NCBI GenBank assembly: GCA_003455235.1
Contig: DMRT01000248.1
Span: 1 to 11,126 of the forward strand
Reading direction: 5' to 3'
Origin: Chitinophagaceae bacterium
GTDB lineage: Bacteria > Bacteroidota > Bacteroidia > Chitinophagales > Chitinophagaceae
DNA: 11,126 nucleotides
Under the pieces are notes generated by a model. That model was not told where the DNA came from and ran no database searches. It saw nothing but the letters and a program-made list of their open reading frames with translations. Below, one piece after another: positions 1-6,940 of this stretch. The stretch's first letter is position 1, and each line of letters starts with the position of its first letter. The position numbers and the translations under genes were made by a program.

Positions 1-248
1 CTTTGTCGATCGAAAAAAAAATCACCCCGGGTATTGCCGAAGAAAACAGCATCACCACTAACAAGCGCTGTTGAGCGTACGGGCGCTGCGGCATCAAATC
101 GCCATGCCTTCGTGTCAAACACGAGGTTCTGTGTGGTAACGGCTTCAGTTTTGTGAGTTGGGTTGTCGCGGAACATACCGGTTCCGGTTTGGCAGTAACT
201 GTTGGCGGCAATGCAAACAGCAGCAGGCAGAATAATCAGGTAACGCAT
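1..248 (-). CDS. PQQ-like beta-propeller secreted protein, N-terminal fragment
   Basis: This reading frame starts with ATG at 248 and stays open to the window edge, giving 82 residues with the C-terminus missing. Residues 1-19 (MRYLIILPAAVCIAANSYC) look like a signal peptide. The residues before the Cys do not form a lipobox, so signal peptidase I cleavage around residues 16-19 is more likely than lipidation. From residue 49 the pattern W-R-F-D-x3-P-V-R-S-T-A-L-V-S-G-D-A-V-F-F-G-N matches the first blade of PQQ-binding-like (BamB-type) beta-propeller repeats, where W-x-F-x2-G-x-V-x-S-x-P-x-V-x2-G-x-V-Y-F-G is typical. Such proteins are periplasmic or outer-membrane associated, and the substrate cannot be read from one blade. 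It lies 71 bases downstream of the phosphoribosyltransferase on the same strand and could be co-transcribed. The assignment to a propeller is fairly safe; the function is unknown. Confidence 0.72.
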   Translation of the reverse strand, partial: MRYLIILPAAVCIAANSYCQTGTGMFRDNPTHKTEAVTTQNLVFDTKAWRFDAAAPVRSTALVSGDAVFFGNTRGDFFFDRQ

Positions 249-319
249 AGCAGAGCTTTGATGTATAAACTTCTGCAATTACACAAAAAGGAAACGGGGC
301 AATGGTACGGGTGGCAAAA

Positions 320-817
320 TCATTCCATCCAAGCGCCGGTTACCTGTCCATTTTTTACCTCCACGCAAATGTGTTCATCGGTGGTGGTGGAAACAGAGAG
401 TCCGGTATAATCCACATCAATCGGGAATGTTTTGTGGGTGCGTTCCACAAGGGCAAGGGTTTGTATTTTTCGGGGATGCTGTTCCAGCAATGGTTTTAAT
501 GCATACAACATGGTGCGGCCGCTGTTGGCTACGTCATCGATGAGCAGGATTGTCTTATCATTAAAGTCAATTTCTTTATCCAGGTGAATGGCCGCCGGTT
601 TCTTTTTATCCATCCCCAGTTCCAGCACCTGTATCTCACCTTTGAAAACTTCTTTGAGACAGCTGCTTATCTTTTGCGCAATAAAAATCCCGTTTGCTTT
701 GATGCCTATAAGAATGAGTTGTGTTGCATCGTAGTTCTGTTCGGCCACTTCCAATGCCATGCGCTGCAGTTTTTTTTCCGCCACTTCAGCGCTGAGTATG
801 TATTTTTTTTCCGCCAT
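320..817 (-). CDS. PyrR-like phosphoribosyltransferase
   Basis: A 165-residue type I phosphoribosyltransferase. The PRPP-binding loop is clear at residues 89-102 (TILLIDDVANSGRT, with the acidic pair D94-D95). An earlier strand-turn, LILIGIKANG at 34-43, matches the PPi-loop region. The stretch LALVERTHKTFPIDVDYTG (121-139) followed by STTTDEH resembles the PyrR segment LAVLVDRGHRELPI..DYVGKN..TS..E. PyrR proteins are either pyrimidine attenuation regulators or uracil phosphoribosyltransferases, but the basic RNA-binding surface cannot be judged here and no pyr biosynthesis gene is near. A role in nucleobase salvage is therefore equally possible. It is cytosolic, with no signal peptide. The start ATG at 817 places PRPP-loop spacing as expected for the family, and the TGA stop is at 320-322. 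It is divergent from the Fe-S membrane gene across a 143-base spacer that holds repeats. Confidence 0.82.
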   Translation of the reverse strand: MAEKKYILSAEVAEKKLQRMALEVAEQNYDATQLILIGIKANGIFIAQKISSCLKEVFKGEIQVLELGMDKKKPAAIHLDKEIDFNDKTILLIDDVANSGRTMLYALKPLLEQHPRKIQTLALVERTHKTFPIDVDYTGLSVSTTTDEHICVEVKNGQVTGAWME

Positions 818-824
818 GATAGCA

Positions 825-913
825 CGAATTTAACGAATTAAAGACAGATTCGCCCGGATATACGCACAGATTTACACAGACACTCTGTGTTTACCTGTGA
901 AATTAAATCTGTG
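825..913. repeat. Nested direct and inverted CACAGA/TCTGTG repeats in a divergent spacer
   Basis: The spacer between the divergent genes contains two 9-base units (CGAATTTAA 825-833 and CGAATTAAA 834-842). Next come CACAGATTTA (865-874), CACAGACACT (875-884) and then inverted copies TCTGTGTTTA (884-893) and TAAATCTGTG (904-913). CACAGATTTA and TAAATCTGTG form a perfect 10-bp inverted repeat, and ACACAGA/TCTGTGT (874-880 and 884-890) forms an inner 7-bp one with a 3-base loop. The segment can thus fold into a nested hairpin. It resembles degenerate ATTCGTG/ATCTGTG intergenic repeats I recall from many environmental bacterial genomes. The arrangement is seen directly; its function and copy number are unknown. 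Confidence 0.6.
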
Positions 914-935
914 TTATCAGTGGTAATAAAATATT

Positions 936-943
936 TACCTTAG
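936..943 (+). promoter_or_regulatory. Possible Bacteroidota -7 box for the Fe-S membrane gene
   Basis: TACCTTAG matches the Bacteroidota TAnnTTTG box at seven of eight positions if the n positions are ignored, and lies 17 bases before the ATG at 961. No convincing TTG element was found about 19 bases upstream. This is a weak call resting on one motif. Confidence 0.25.
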
Positions 944-960
944 CAACACAAACATTGCTT

Positions 961-2283
961 ATGGCTATTGTTCAGCAGATCCTTTTTGTAGCGCTTGCGG
1001 GCTTCGCCACCTGGCTTTTTGCAAAAAACATCGGCGCCATCCGCCGCAATATCCTCCTGGGTAAAGACGAAGACCTTACAGACAACCCCTCCCTGCGCTG
1101 GAAGAACCTGCTGCTGCTGGCGTTCGGGCAAAAAAAGATGTTCCGCAATCCCCTGGTGGCCCTTATGCATTTTGTGATCTATGCCGGCTTCATCATCATC
1201 AATGTAGAAGTACTGGAAATTATACTGGATGGAATACTCGGTACTCACCGCCTCTTTTTACCTTATCTCGGCGGCTTCTACACCTTCCTTATCAATTTCT
1301 TTGAGCTACTGGCCACAGGTGTGCTTACGGTATGTATTATCTTTTTGGTAAGAAGAAATATCATCAAACTGAAACGTTTTGTCAGTAAGGACCTGGATGG
1401 ATGGCCACGCAGTGATGCCAATTACATCCTGTTGACCGAGATCATTCTGATGACGCTCTTCCTTACCATGAACAGCGCCGACCGGGCACTGCAGCTGCAG
1501 GGAGCAGCACATTATCATGAAACAGGAAATTTTATCATCTCCGGCATCATCGCTCCTTCGCTGAGCAGTGTTTCATCTTCCACGCTGATTATGCTAGAAA
1601 GGAGTTGCTGGTGGCTGCACATCATCGGCATCCTCGCCTTCCTGAATTATTTACCATACAGTAAACACCTGCATATCCTGCTTGCCTTCCCCAATGCCTA
1701 TTACGCAAGACTGGATGTGGTGGGTAAGATGGAGAACATGGAGAATGTACAGAATGAAGTGAAGTATATGATGCAGCCTGAGTTGGCTCCGCCAGCTGGC
1801 GAAGAAGCAGCTCCTCAGAAATTCGGCGCCAAAGATGTATTTGACCTGAGCTGGAAAAACCTGCTGGATGCTTACAGCTGCACCGAATGCGGCAGGTGCA
1901 GCGCCGCTTGCCCGGCCAATCAAACGGGGAAATTATTAAGTCCACGTAAAATTATGATGGACACCCGCGACCGGCTGGAAACCGTAGGCAAAAACATCCA
2001 TGCCAATAAATCATTCAAAGACGACGGAAAAAACCTGTTCGCTCACATATCGGTGGAAGAGCTCCGTGCCTGCACCACCTGCAATGCCTGCGTACAGGAA
2101 TGCCCCGTATCCATCTCCCCGCTGGATATCATTCTGCAATTACGCCGTTCACTCATCATGGAAGACAGCAATGCACCTCAGGAGTGGAATGTAATGTTTG
2201 GGAATATCGAAAACAACTTCGCTCCCTGGAAATTCAGCCCGGATGACCGGGATAAATGGGTGGAGGAAATGAGCCAGGCTTAA
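961..2283 (+). CDS. Membrane-anchored two-[4Fe-4S] oxidoreductase subunit (NarI/HdrE-HdrC-like)
   Basis: A 440-residue protein fusing a membrane domain to a ferredoxin-like domain. Hydrophobic spans lie at about residues 4-22, 66-88, 105-131, 155-172 and 216-234, as in nitrate reductase gamma/HdrE-type cytochrome b subunits. H70, H220, H236 and H238 lie in or beside membrane spans and are candidate haem ligands. The C-terminal half has two C-x2-C-x2-C-x3-C motifs, C307-C317 (CTECGRCSAACP) and C371-C381 (CTTCNACVQECP). Each is the signature of a [4Fe-4S] cluster, so an HdrC/GlpC-type electron wire is expected on the cytoplasmic side. Such proteins pass electrons between a soluble partner and menaquinone. 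The usual adjacent CCG-domain (HdrB-like) partner is not present downstream. ATG at 961 is preferred over TTG at 955 because it is a standard start. No Shine-Dalgarno sequence is visible. Confidence 0.85.
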   Translation: MAIVQQILFVALAGFATWLFAKNIGAIRRNILLGKDEDLTDNPSLRWKNLLLLAFGQKKMFRNPLVALMHFVIYAGFIIINVEVLEIILDGILGTHRLFLPYLGGFYTFLINFFELLATGVLTVCIIFLVRRNIIKLKRFVSKDLDGWPRSDANYILLTEIILMTLFLTMNSADRALQLQGAAHYHETGNFIISGIIAPSLSSVSSSTLIMLERSCWWLHIIGILAFLNYLPYSKHLHILLAFPNAYYARLDVVGKMENMENVQNEVKYMMQPELAPPAGEEAAPQKFGAKDVFDLSWKNLLDAYSCTECGRCSAACPANQTGKLLSPRKIMMDTRDRLETVGKNIHANKSFKDDGKNLFAHISVEELRACTTCNACVQECPVSISPLDIILQLRRSLIMEDSNAPQEWNVMFGNIENNFAPWKFSPDDRDKWVEEMSQA

Positions 2284-2433
2284 AGATATTGGCCGGCCTT
2301 AAAGGGTCACTGCAGCGAGAAAGCCGGAGCAACCAACCGGCAAATGATACATGCGGCATTGCCGACCGCAGGTTCTTATGCAACCACACGGCATTCCCGC
2401 TTTGAAAACCTCGCAAATCAATAAAAACCTTAT

Positions 2434-2892
2434 ATGGCAAAACAAAAACCAATCTGGAAAAAAGGCCGGGGCAAACTGGGACCGATGGATCCACTGCTTG
2501 GCACCTGGGTGGCACAGGCCGATTCGCCGATGGGAAAACTCACCTGCACCCGTATTCTTGAGCCGGTGCTGAATGGAACTTATCTTCAGTTGTCTGTTAC
2601 CTGGGACTTTGGGAAAAAAGCCTACCGGGAACTGGCCATGATCGGTGTTCGTGACGGACGGCTTTCGTTCTGGTCATTTACTTCCGATGGCAAACATTCG
2701 CAGGGAACACTTGCCGATGGAACCGACGTACATCCCGAAGCCGTTTGTTTTGAAGCACAGATGCCGGCGGGACTGGCACGCATGGTTTACTGGCCCAATG
2801 AAGACGGCGGTTTTAACTGGGCCGTGGAATCAAAAACAAAAAAAGGATGGAACCGTTTCACCATGCATCACTATAAGAAAATGAAATCATGA
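2434..2892 (+). CDS. DUF1579-like small beta-barrel protein
   Basis: A 152-residue cytosolic protein with a basic N-terminus and no signal peptide. The LLGTWVAQ motif (residues 21-28) followed by short alternating strands, a G-T-Y-L-Q-L segment and a W-x2-F-x6-Y pattern resembles DUF1579-type calycin-like barrels, which begin with L-x-G-x-W. These proteins have no agreed activity, and a small-ligand-binding role is only inferred from the fold. Its TGA overlaps the ATG of the next gene by four bases (ATGA), so the two are translationally coupled. A 150-base spacer separates it from the Fe-S gene, and no strong promoter was found there. The fold assignment rests on short motifs and could be wrong. 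Confidence 0.6.
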   Translation: MAKQKPIWKKGRGKLGPMDPLLGTWVAQADSPMGKLTCTRILEPVLNGTYLQLSVTWDFGKKAYRELAMIGVRDGRLSFWSFTSDGKHSQGTLADGTDVHPEAVCFEAQMPAGLARMVYWPNEDGGFNWAVESKTKKGWNRFTMHHYKKMKS

Positions 2893-3527
2893 AAAAACTG
2901 TTTGTATTGCTTCAGTTATTGCCCCTGATAACCGCGGCTCAGTATGCATCACCCCGTTTTGAACACGACACCCTGTTTACTTCGGGTGGTTATAAAATTT
3001 ACAAAGGACAGGTATTACAGCTGGGCAACGGATCATCCGATGCCGGTTATTTCCGGTTTGTAAAGTTTCATACCAACATGGCCCGCAATGACACCTACAC
3101 ACTGCAGGGCAGCAGCATCCTGGTGAAAGACCTTCGCCAGTTCAAATTATCCAGCTCCGGTAATCATACCATCCGCATTACCGGCACCGCCACCCGGAAA
3201 GACAAAAGCACGCTGGAGGCAGACGTCATTATGACCTTCGACAAAGCAATCTATGGTGAATTCGGGCTGGCACCCGAATTGGTTGTGCCCGATGAATACC
3301 GGAAAAGTCCTGCTGCCCCGGTGAACGAGGAGCCCGTGAAACAACCTGCCAAAGAAGAGGTGAAAAAAACGGCAGCACCGGAAGAACTAAATAAACAGCC
3401 GGTGCCCGAAGACCTGAAAAAAAGGCTGGTGGCCGATGAGATCAAAAAACTGTTCGACCTGTATAAAGCCGGTGCACTTACCAAAGAAGAATACGAAAAA
3501 CAGAAGAAAAAACTACTGGAGCAATAA
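2889..3527 (+). CDS. Secreted protein with C-terminal SHOCT domain
   Basis: A 212-residue exported protein. Residues 1-17 (MKKLFVLLQLLPLITAA) form a signal peptide with likely cleavage at A17/Q18. Residues about 20-135 look like beta-rich globular sequence I do not recognise. Residues about 138-180 are a Pro/Glu/Lys-rich linker with repeated K-x-P-x-x-E-E/D-L-K/N-K units. Residues 181-212 (VADEIKKLFDLYKAGALTKE and the following EEYEKQKKKLLEQ) match the SHOCT short C-terminal domain, whose hallmark is L-x-x-L-x-x-x-G-x-L-T-x-E-E-Y/F-x-x-x-K-x-x-L-L. SHOCT domains are thought to mediate oligomerisation or tethering; the partner is unknown. It starts inside the stop codon of the gene before and ends two bases before the gene after. 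A signal peptide next to two apparently cytosolic neighbours is unusual for a cassette of this type. Confidence 0.72.
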   Translation: MKKLFVLLQLLPLITAAQYASPRFEHDTLFTSGGYKIYKGQVLQLGNGSSDAGYFRFVKFHTNMARNDTYTLQGSSILVKDLRQFKLSSSGNHTIRITGTATRKDKSTLEADVIMTFDKAIYGEFGLAPELVVPDEYRKSPAAPVNEEPVKQPAKEEVKKTAAPEELNKQPVPEDLKKRLVADEIKKLFDLYKAGALTKEEYEKQKKKLLEQ

Positions 3528-3529
3528 AC

Positions 3530-3910
3530 ATGATTGCCGATAAACGCTTTGACGATTTCATGGGCACTTACGATGAGCCGGTATTCCGCACTGCCCTGCA
3601 GCTACGTACCCTCCTGCTGGCAAAACTCCCGGAGATAATAGAGCAGGTAGACATGCCGGCAAAGATGGTGGCTTATTGTTACGGGCAGAAATACACAGAA
3701 ATGATATGCATGATGATCCCTTCCAAAAAAGGACTTAAACTCAGTTTTTACAAAGGAGTTGATCTTGATGACCCGGATGCCTTACTGCAGGGAAAGGGAA
3801 AAATCACCCGCTACCTGGAGATAAAACCCGGGCTGCCCCTGAATAAACCTGTAATTGAAAAATTCCTGGCTAAAGCATGGAAGCTTTACCGGCAAAGAAT
3901 GAAAAAATAA
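3530..3910 (+). CDS. DUF1801/YdhG-like protein
   Basis: A 126-residue cytosolic protein. The pattern of a first helix with R-x-L-L-L-x-K-L-P-E-I-I-E-x-V (residues 26-40), a short strand pair K-M-V-A-Y-C-Y-G, a G-L-K-L-S-F-Y-K-G segment (66-74), D-P-D-x-L-L-Q-G-K-G-K (79-89) and a late helix ending at K126 matches DUF1801 proteins, a small alpha/beta fold that includes Bacillus YdhG. YdhG was proposed to be a frataxin-like iron chaperone, but most members have no tested role. The length is near the usual 110-130 residues. It is the last gene of the tight three-gene cassette, with a two-base gap after the SHOCT gene. It ends 165 bases before the next chosen start. Confidence 0.75.
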   Translation: MIADKRFDDFMGTYDEPVFRTALQLRTLLLAKLPEIIEQVDMPAKMVAYCYGQKYTEMICMMIPSKKGLKLSFYKGVDLDDPDALLQGKGKITRYLEIKPGLPLNKPVIEKFLAKAWKLYRQRMKK

Positions 3911-4015
3911 AACTTCCGGACGATACCAATTACTTTTCAATTCCGGGCTGTTTTTAGTACAGCAGAGTTACTACGGCCGTTAAGATATTTAAAACCTGAA
4001 TAAGGGTTTTGTCAG

Positions 4016-4023
4016 TACATTTG
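4016..4023 (+). promoter_or_regulatory. Bacteroidota -7 box upstream of the large propeller gene
   Basis: TACATTTG is a perfect match to the TAnnTTTG -7 box used by the main sigma factor in Bacteroidota. Transcription would begin near 4030 and leave a leader of about 45 bases before the ATG at 4076. Only a weak CTG at 3996-3998 lies near the expected -33 position. Confidence 0.45.
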
Positions 4024-4075
4024 TTCAGGATCCCTGCGCTTTTTGGTCTGCACGGATCTTCTTCCGGTTACCAAC

Positions 4076-6874
4076 ATGATCACCCGTATCATTCATACAA
4101 TTATAAACAGAAAGCAGCCATGGTTATTGGTTGGAATGTTTGTATGTATGAATATAGTTACCGGCTACAAAGCAATGGCCCAGGATATTGACCTGGCCTG
4201 GGTAAAACAAGGAGCAGGAACGGGCGACCAGATCACTCACTCCCTCGTTACCGACGCGGCCGGCAATATATATGTTTGCGGCCCTTTTTCCGGTACGGGT
4301 GACTTTGATCCCGGCCCTGCCGTATTTAATCTTACTTCGGCGGGCAATTTCGATGTATTTGTTGCGAAATACGATTCCAACGGCAATTTTATCTGGGCAA
4401 AAAATATGGGTGGCCCTGATTACGACCAGGCGGTCTGCCTGGCATTGGATGGAAGCGGCAATGTGTATGTGACCGGGTTCTTTTCAACAACGGGCGATTT
4501 TGATCCGGGCCCGGGTGTATTTAACCTGGTTTCAACCGGGCAATGGGATGTGTTTGTGGCTAAGCTGGATGCTGCAGGAAACTTTTTGTGGGCAAAAAGA
4601 ATGGGAGGCGCCGACTATGAACAGGCATACTCCATTGCAGTGGATGCAGCTGGTAATGTGTACTCAACCGGAGAATTCGTGAGTACCGTGGCCGACTTTG
4701 ACCCGGGGCCGGGTGTGTTCAATTTAACATCTTTCGGCAGCGTGGATGTTTATATTTCCAAGCTTGATGCTGCAGGAAATTTTGTTTGGGCTAAACAGGT
4801 TGGTGGCAACAGCATCGACCGTGTTGGTTTTATTACACTGGATGCAGCTGGGAATATTTTCCTGACCGGTCACTTCTACAGCAGCAATGCCGATTTTGAC
4901 CCGGGTGCAGGCGTATTCAATCTTTCTTCATTTGGCAGCGCAGATATTTTTGTACTAAAGCTGGATGCAGCCGGCAATTTTGCCTGGGCCAAACAAATGG
5001 GTGGCTCCGGCGATGATCACGGGAATGCAGTGGCCGTGGATAATGCAGGTAATGTTTATACAACCGGCTGGTATCTGGCAGCAGGTGATTACGACCCGGG
5101 ACCTGGTGTATACACACTTCCTTTGTCGGCAAGCTCGGGTGTGTTTGTTTCCAAGCTCGACGGGGCGGGCAATTTTGTCTGGGCACGCCAGTTCAGCGGC
5201 ACCGCTACGAATAACCGTGTTACCAGCGGGCAGTCCATCGCAGTTGATGCCAACCAGAACGTATATACCGCCGGCGGATTTGTCGACGGGGTTGACTTTG
5301 ATCCAGGCTCCGGCACCTATAACCTTACTTCACTCGGGGAATGGGATATTTTTATTTCTGTGCTCAACAGCGCAGGTAATTTTGTTACGGCCAAACAAAT
5401 GGGAGGCCCCGGCATTGACAATGCATTAGAAGTAACCGTTGCATCAGGTGGTGCCATTTATGTTACCGGCCCGTTCACCAGCAGCGCCGATTTTGACCCC
5501 TGCCCCGGAAACTATACACTTGTATCCGGCGGCGGTTATGATTTTTTTATCGCAAAGTTTGCATCGCCTGTTGTTACCATTTCTGCCAGCACCACCTCCA
5601 TCTGTTCGGGTAACCCGGTAACTTTTACAGCCGTGGTTACCAACCAGGGACTTTCTCCGGTATTGCAATGGAAAGTAAATGGTGTGAATGCCGGTACCGG
5701 AAGCACCTTTACAACCACTTCTTTAAACAACAACGACCAGGTAACCTGTGTACTCATTACCAACCCAAGTTGTACACCACCAGTGACCGATACCAGCAAT
5801 GCAATAACCATAACTGTAGAACCGTCTGGCTCACCGTCTGTAACCATATCAACAGCCACCACCACGGTATGTACCGGAATGCCCGTTACCTTCAACGCTG
5901 CCCCGGTGAACCCGGGCAACACGCCTGTTTATCAGTGGCAGGTAAATGGAATCAATGCAGGGACAAACGCTCCTTCCTTTACAACCAGTACCCTGGCGAA
6001 TAATGATGTGGTGAGGGTTTTACTAACGAACAGTTCGGCCTGCGCTTCGCCCAATACAGCCACATCAAACAGCATAACGATGCAGGTAGGCAGCGGCGCC
6101 ATCCCATCCATCAGATTATCTGTTTCAGCAAATTCCGTATGCCCGGGTGTTCCGGTAACGTTTACTGCCAATCCTATAAATGCAGGCCCATCTGTTTCAT
6201 ACCAGTGGAAGCTCAATGGAGCCAATGCCGGCACCAATAACCCGGTGTTTACACTCAACAATGCCGGAAACAGCGACCAGGTTTATTGCATCATGAACAC
6301 CACAACCAGTTGCTCGGCCAATAGCACATTTAATTCCGACACCATCCTGGTACAGGTAAAGCCGGTGCCGGTTATTACCATCAGTCCGGCTAACCCCACC
6401 ATTGCTGCCGGGGCTTCGGTGCAACTGAATGCAACCGTATCGGGTCTTTACAACAGCATCATGTGGACACCACCGGCTGGCTTAAACAATACAGCTGTGT
6501 TAAACCCCGTAGCCGCTCCCCTTACCACCACCACCTATAAATTATCTGTTAGTGCCGCCAACCAGTGCAACGCAGAAGCCACCGTAACTGTTAAGGTTAC
6601 AAGAGAAGTGTTTATTCCGAATAGTTTCACGCCGAACGGCGATGGCCTGAATGACCTTTTCAGAATTCCACCGGGTACATCTTTTACTTTACAACGGTTC
6701 CTCGTGTATAATACTTACGGCAACCTCGTCTTCAGCACATCAGACATATCCAGGGGATGGGACGGAACCTATAAAGGTTCCTCTTCGCCCAACGGAACAT
6801 ACACCTACATCATCAAAGGATACGATGCCAAAGGAGAAATTTTTCTCAAAGGAACAGTTCTGCTGATCCGTTAA
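4076..6874 (+). CDS. Type IX-secreted seven-unit SBBP propeller protein with Ig-like modules
   Basis: A 932-residue secreted protein. Residues 1-35 are a long signal peptide ending in AMA, with cleavage before Q36. Residues 39-500 hold seven units of about 66 residues, each with W-A-K-x-x-G-G, V-D-A-A-G-N-V-Y-x-T-G and D-F-D-P-G-P-G-V-F-N-L. This is the SBBP (beta-propeller) repeat signature, and seven units predict one closed seven-bladed propeller. Residues about 501-842 are four Ig/PKD-like modules, three of them with V-C-x-G-x-P-V-T-F and Q-W-x-x-N-G. Residues 843-932, from EVFIPNSFTPNGDGLNDLFR to KGTVLLIR, are the gliding-motility C-terminal domain, a type B sorting signal for type IX secretion. 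It is probably cell-surface or extracellular, and its ligand is unknown. ATG at 4076 is preferred over 4043 because it sits directly before a basic-hydrophobic signal peptide and follows the -7 box at 4016 by a normal leader. Confidence 0.9.
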   Translation: MITRIIHTIINRKQPWLLVGMFVCMNIVTGYKAMAQDIDLAWVKQGAGTGDQITHSLVTDAAGNIYVCGPFSGTGDFDPGPAVFNLTSAGNFDVFVAKYDSNGNFIWAKNMGGPDYDQAVCLALDGSGNVYVTGFFSTTGDFDPGPGVFNLVSTGQWDVFVAKLDAAGNFLWAKRMGGADYEQAYSIAVDAAGNVYSTGEFVSTVADFDPGPGVFNLTSFGSVDVYISKLDAAGNFVWAKQVGGNSIDRVGFITLDAAGNIFLTGHFYSSNADFDPGAGVFNLSSFGSADIFVLKLDAAGNFAWAKQMGGSGDDHGNAVAVDNAGNVYTTGWYLAAGDYDPGPGVYTLPLSASSGVFVSKLDGAGNFVWARQFSGTATNNRVTSGQSIAVDANQNVYTAGGFVDGVDFDPGSGTYNLTSLGEWDIFISVLNSAGNFVTAKQMGGPGIDNALEVTVASGGAIYVTGPFTSSADFDPCPGNYTLVSGGGYDFFIAKFASPVVTISASTTSICSGNPVTFTAVVTNQGLSPVLQWKVNGVNAGTGSTFTTTSLNNNDQVTCVLITNPSCTPPVTDTSNAITITVEPSGSPSVTISTATTTVCTGMPVTFNAAPVNPGNTPVYQWQVNGINAGTNAPSFTTSTLANNDVVRVLLTNSSACASPNTATSNSITMQVGSGAIPSIRLSVSANSVCPGVPVTFTANPINAGPSVSYQWKLNGANAGTNNPVFTLNNAGNSDQVYCIMNTTTSCSANSTFNSDTILVQVKPVPVITISPANPTIAAGASVQLNATVSGLYNSIMWTPPAGLNNTAVLNPVAAPLTTTTYKLSVSAANQCNAEATVTVKVTREVFIPNSFTPNGDGLNDLFRIPPGTSFTLQRFLVYNTYGNLVFSTSDISRGWDGTYKGSSSPNGTYTYIIKGYDAKGEIFLKGTVLLIR
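4190..5575 (+). repeat. Seven in-frame SBBP units (about 198 bases each)
   Basis: Seven consecutive coding repeats make up the propeller part of the 4076-6874 gene. The D-F-D-P-G core (D-Y-D-P-G in unit 5, D-F-D-P-C in unit 7) recurs once per unit, followed about 22 residues later by K-L-D-A-A-G-N-F and W-A-K. Units 2-4 are closest to one another in protein sequence, while units 5-7 diverge most. This suggests growth by internal duplication followed by drift. Confidence 0.8.
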
Positions 6875-6888
6875 TCGCTTATTCAGGC

Positions 6889-6897
6889 TTTTTTTTT
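6889..6897 (+). terminator. T-tract after the propeller gene, possible terminator
   Basis: A run of nine T lies 15 bases after the stop codon of the propeller gene. The preceding stem is poor (only CTGA/TCAG pairs), so this is a tentative intrinsic terminator. Confidence 0.25.
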
Positions 6898-6940
6898 ATT
6901 TTACGGTACGAATCTGTTTAAAAAACCAACTGCATAAAAT

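Noticed and set aside
955..960. TTG start that would add two residues to the Fe-S membrane protein
   Set aside because: The ATG at 961 is a standard start and nothing supports the extension.
2291..2298. GGCCGGCC palindrome after the Fe-S gene
   Set aside because: A short self-complementary site expected by chance in GC-rich stretches; no T-run or extended stem.
4043..4075. Earlier ATG giving 11 more residues to the propeller protein
   Set aside because: The added residues would disrupt an otherwise normal signal peptide start and leave a leader of only about 13 bases after the predicted transcription start.
5536..5922. 128-residue minus-strand open frame opposite the Ig-like region
   Set aside because: Val/Thr-rich sequence mirroring the repetitive sense codons, with no start context or family match.
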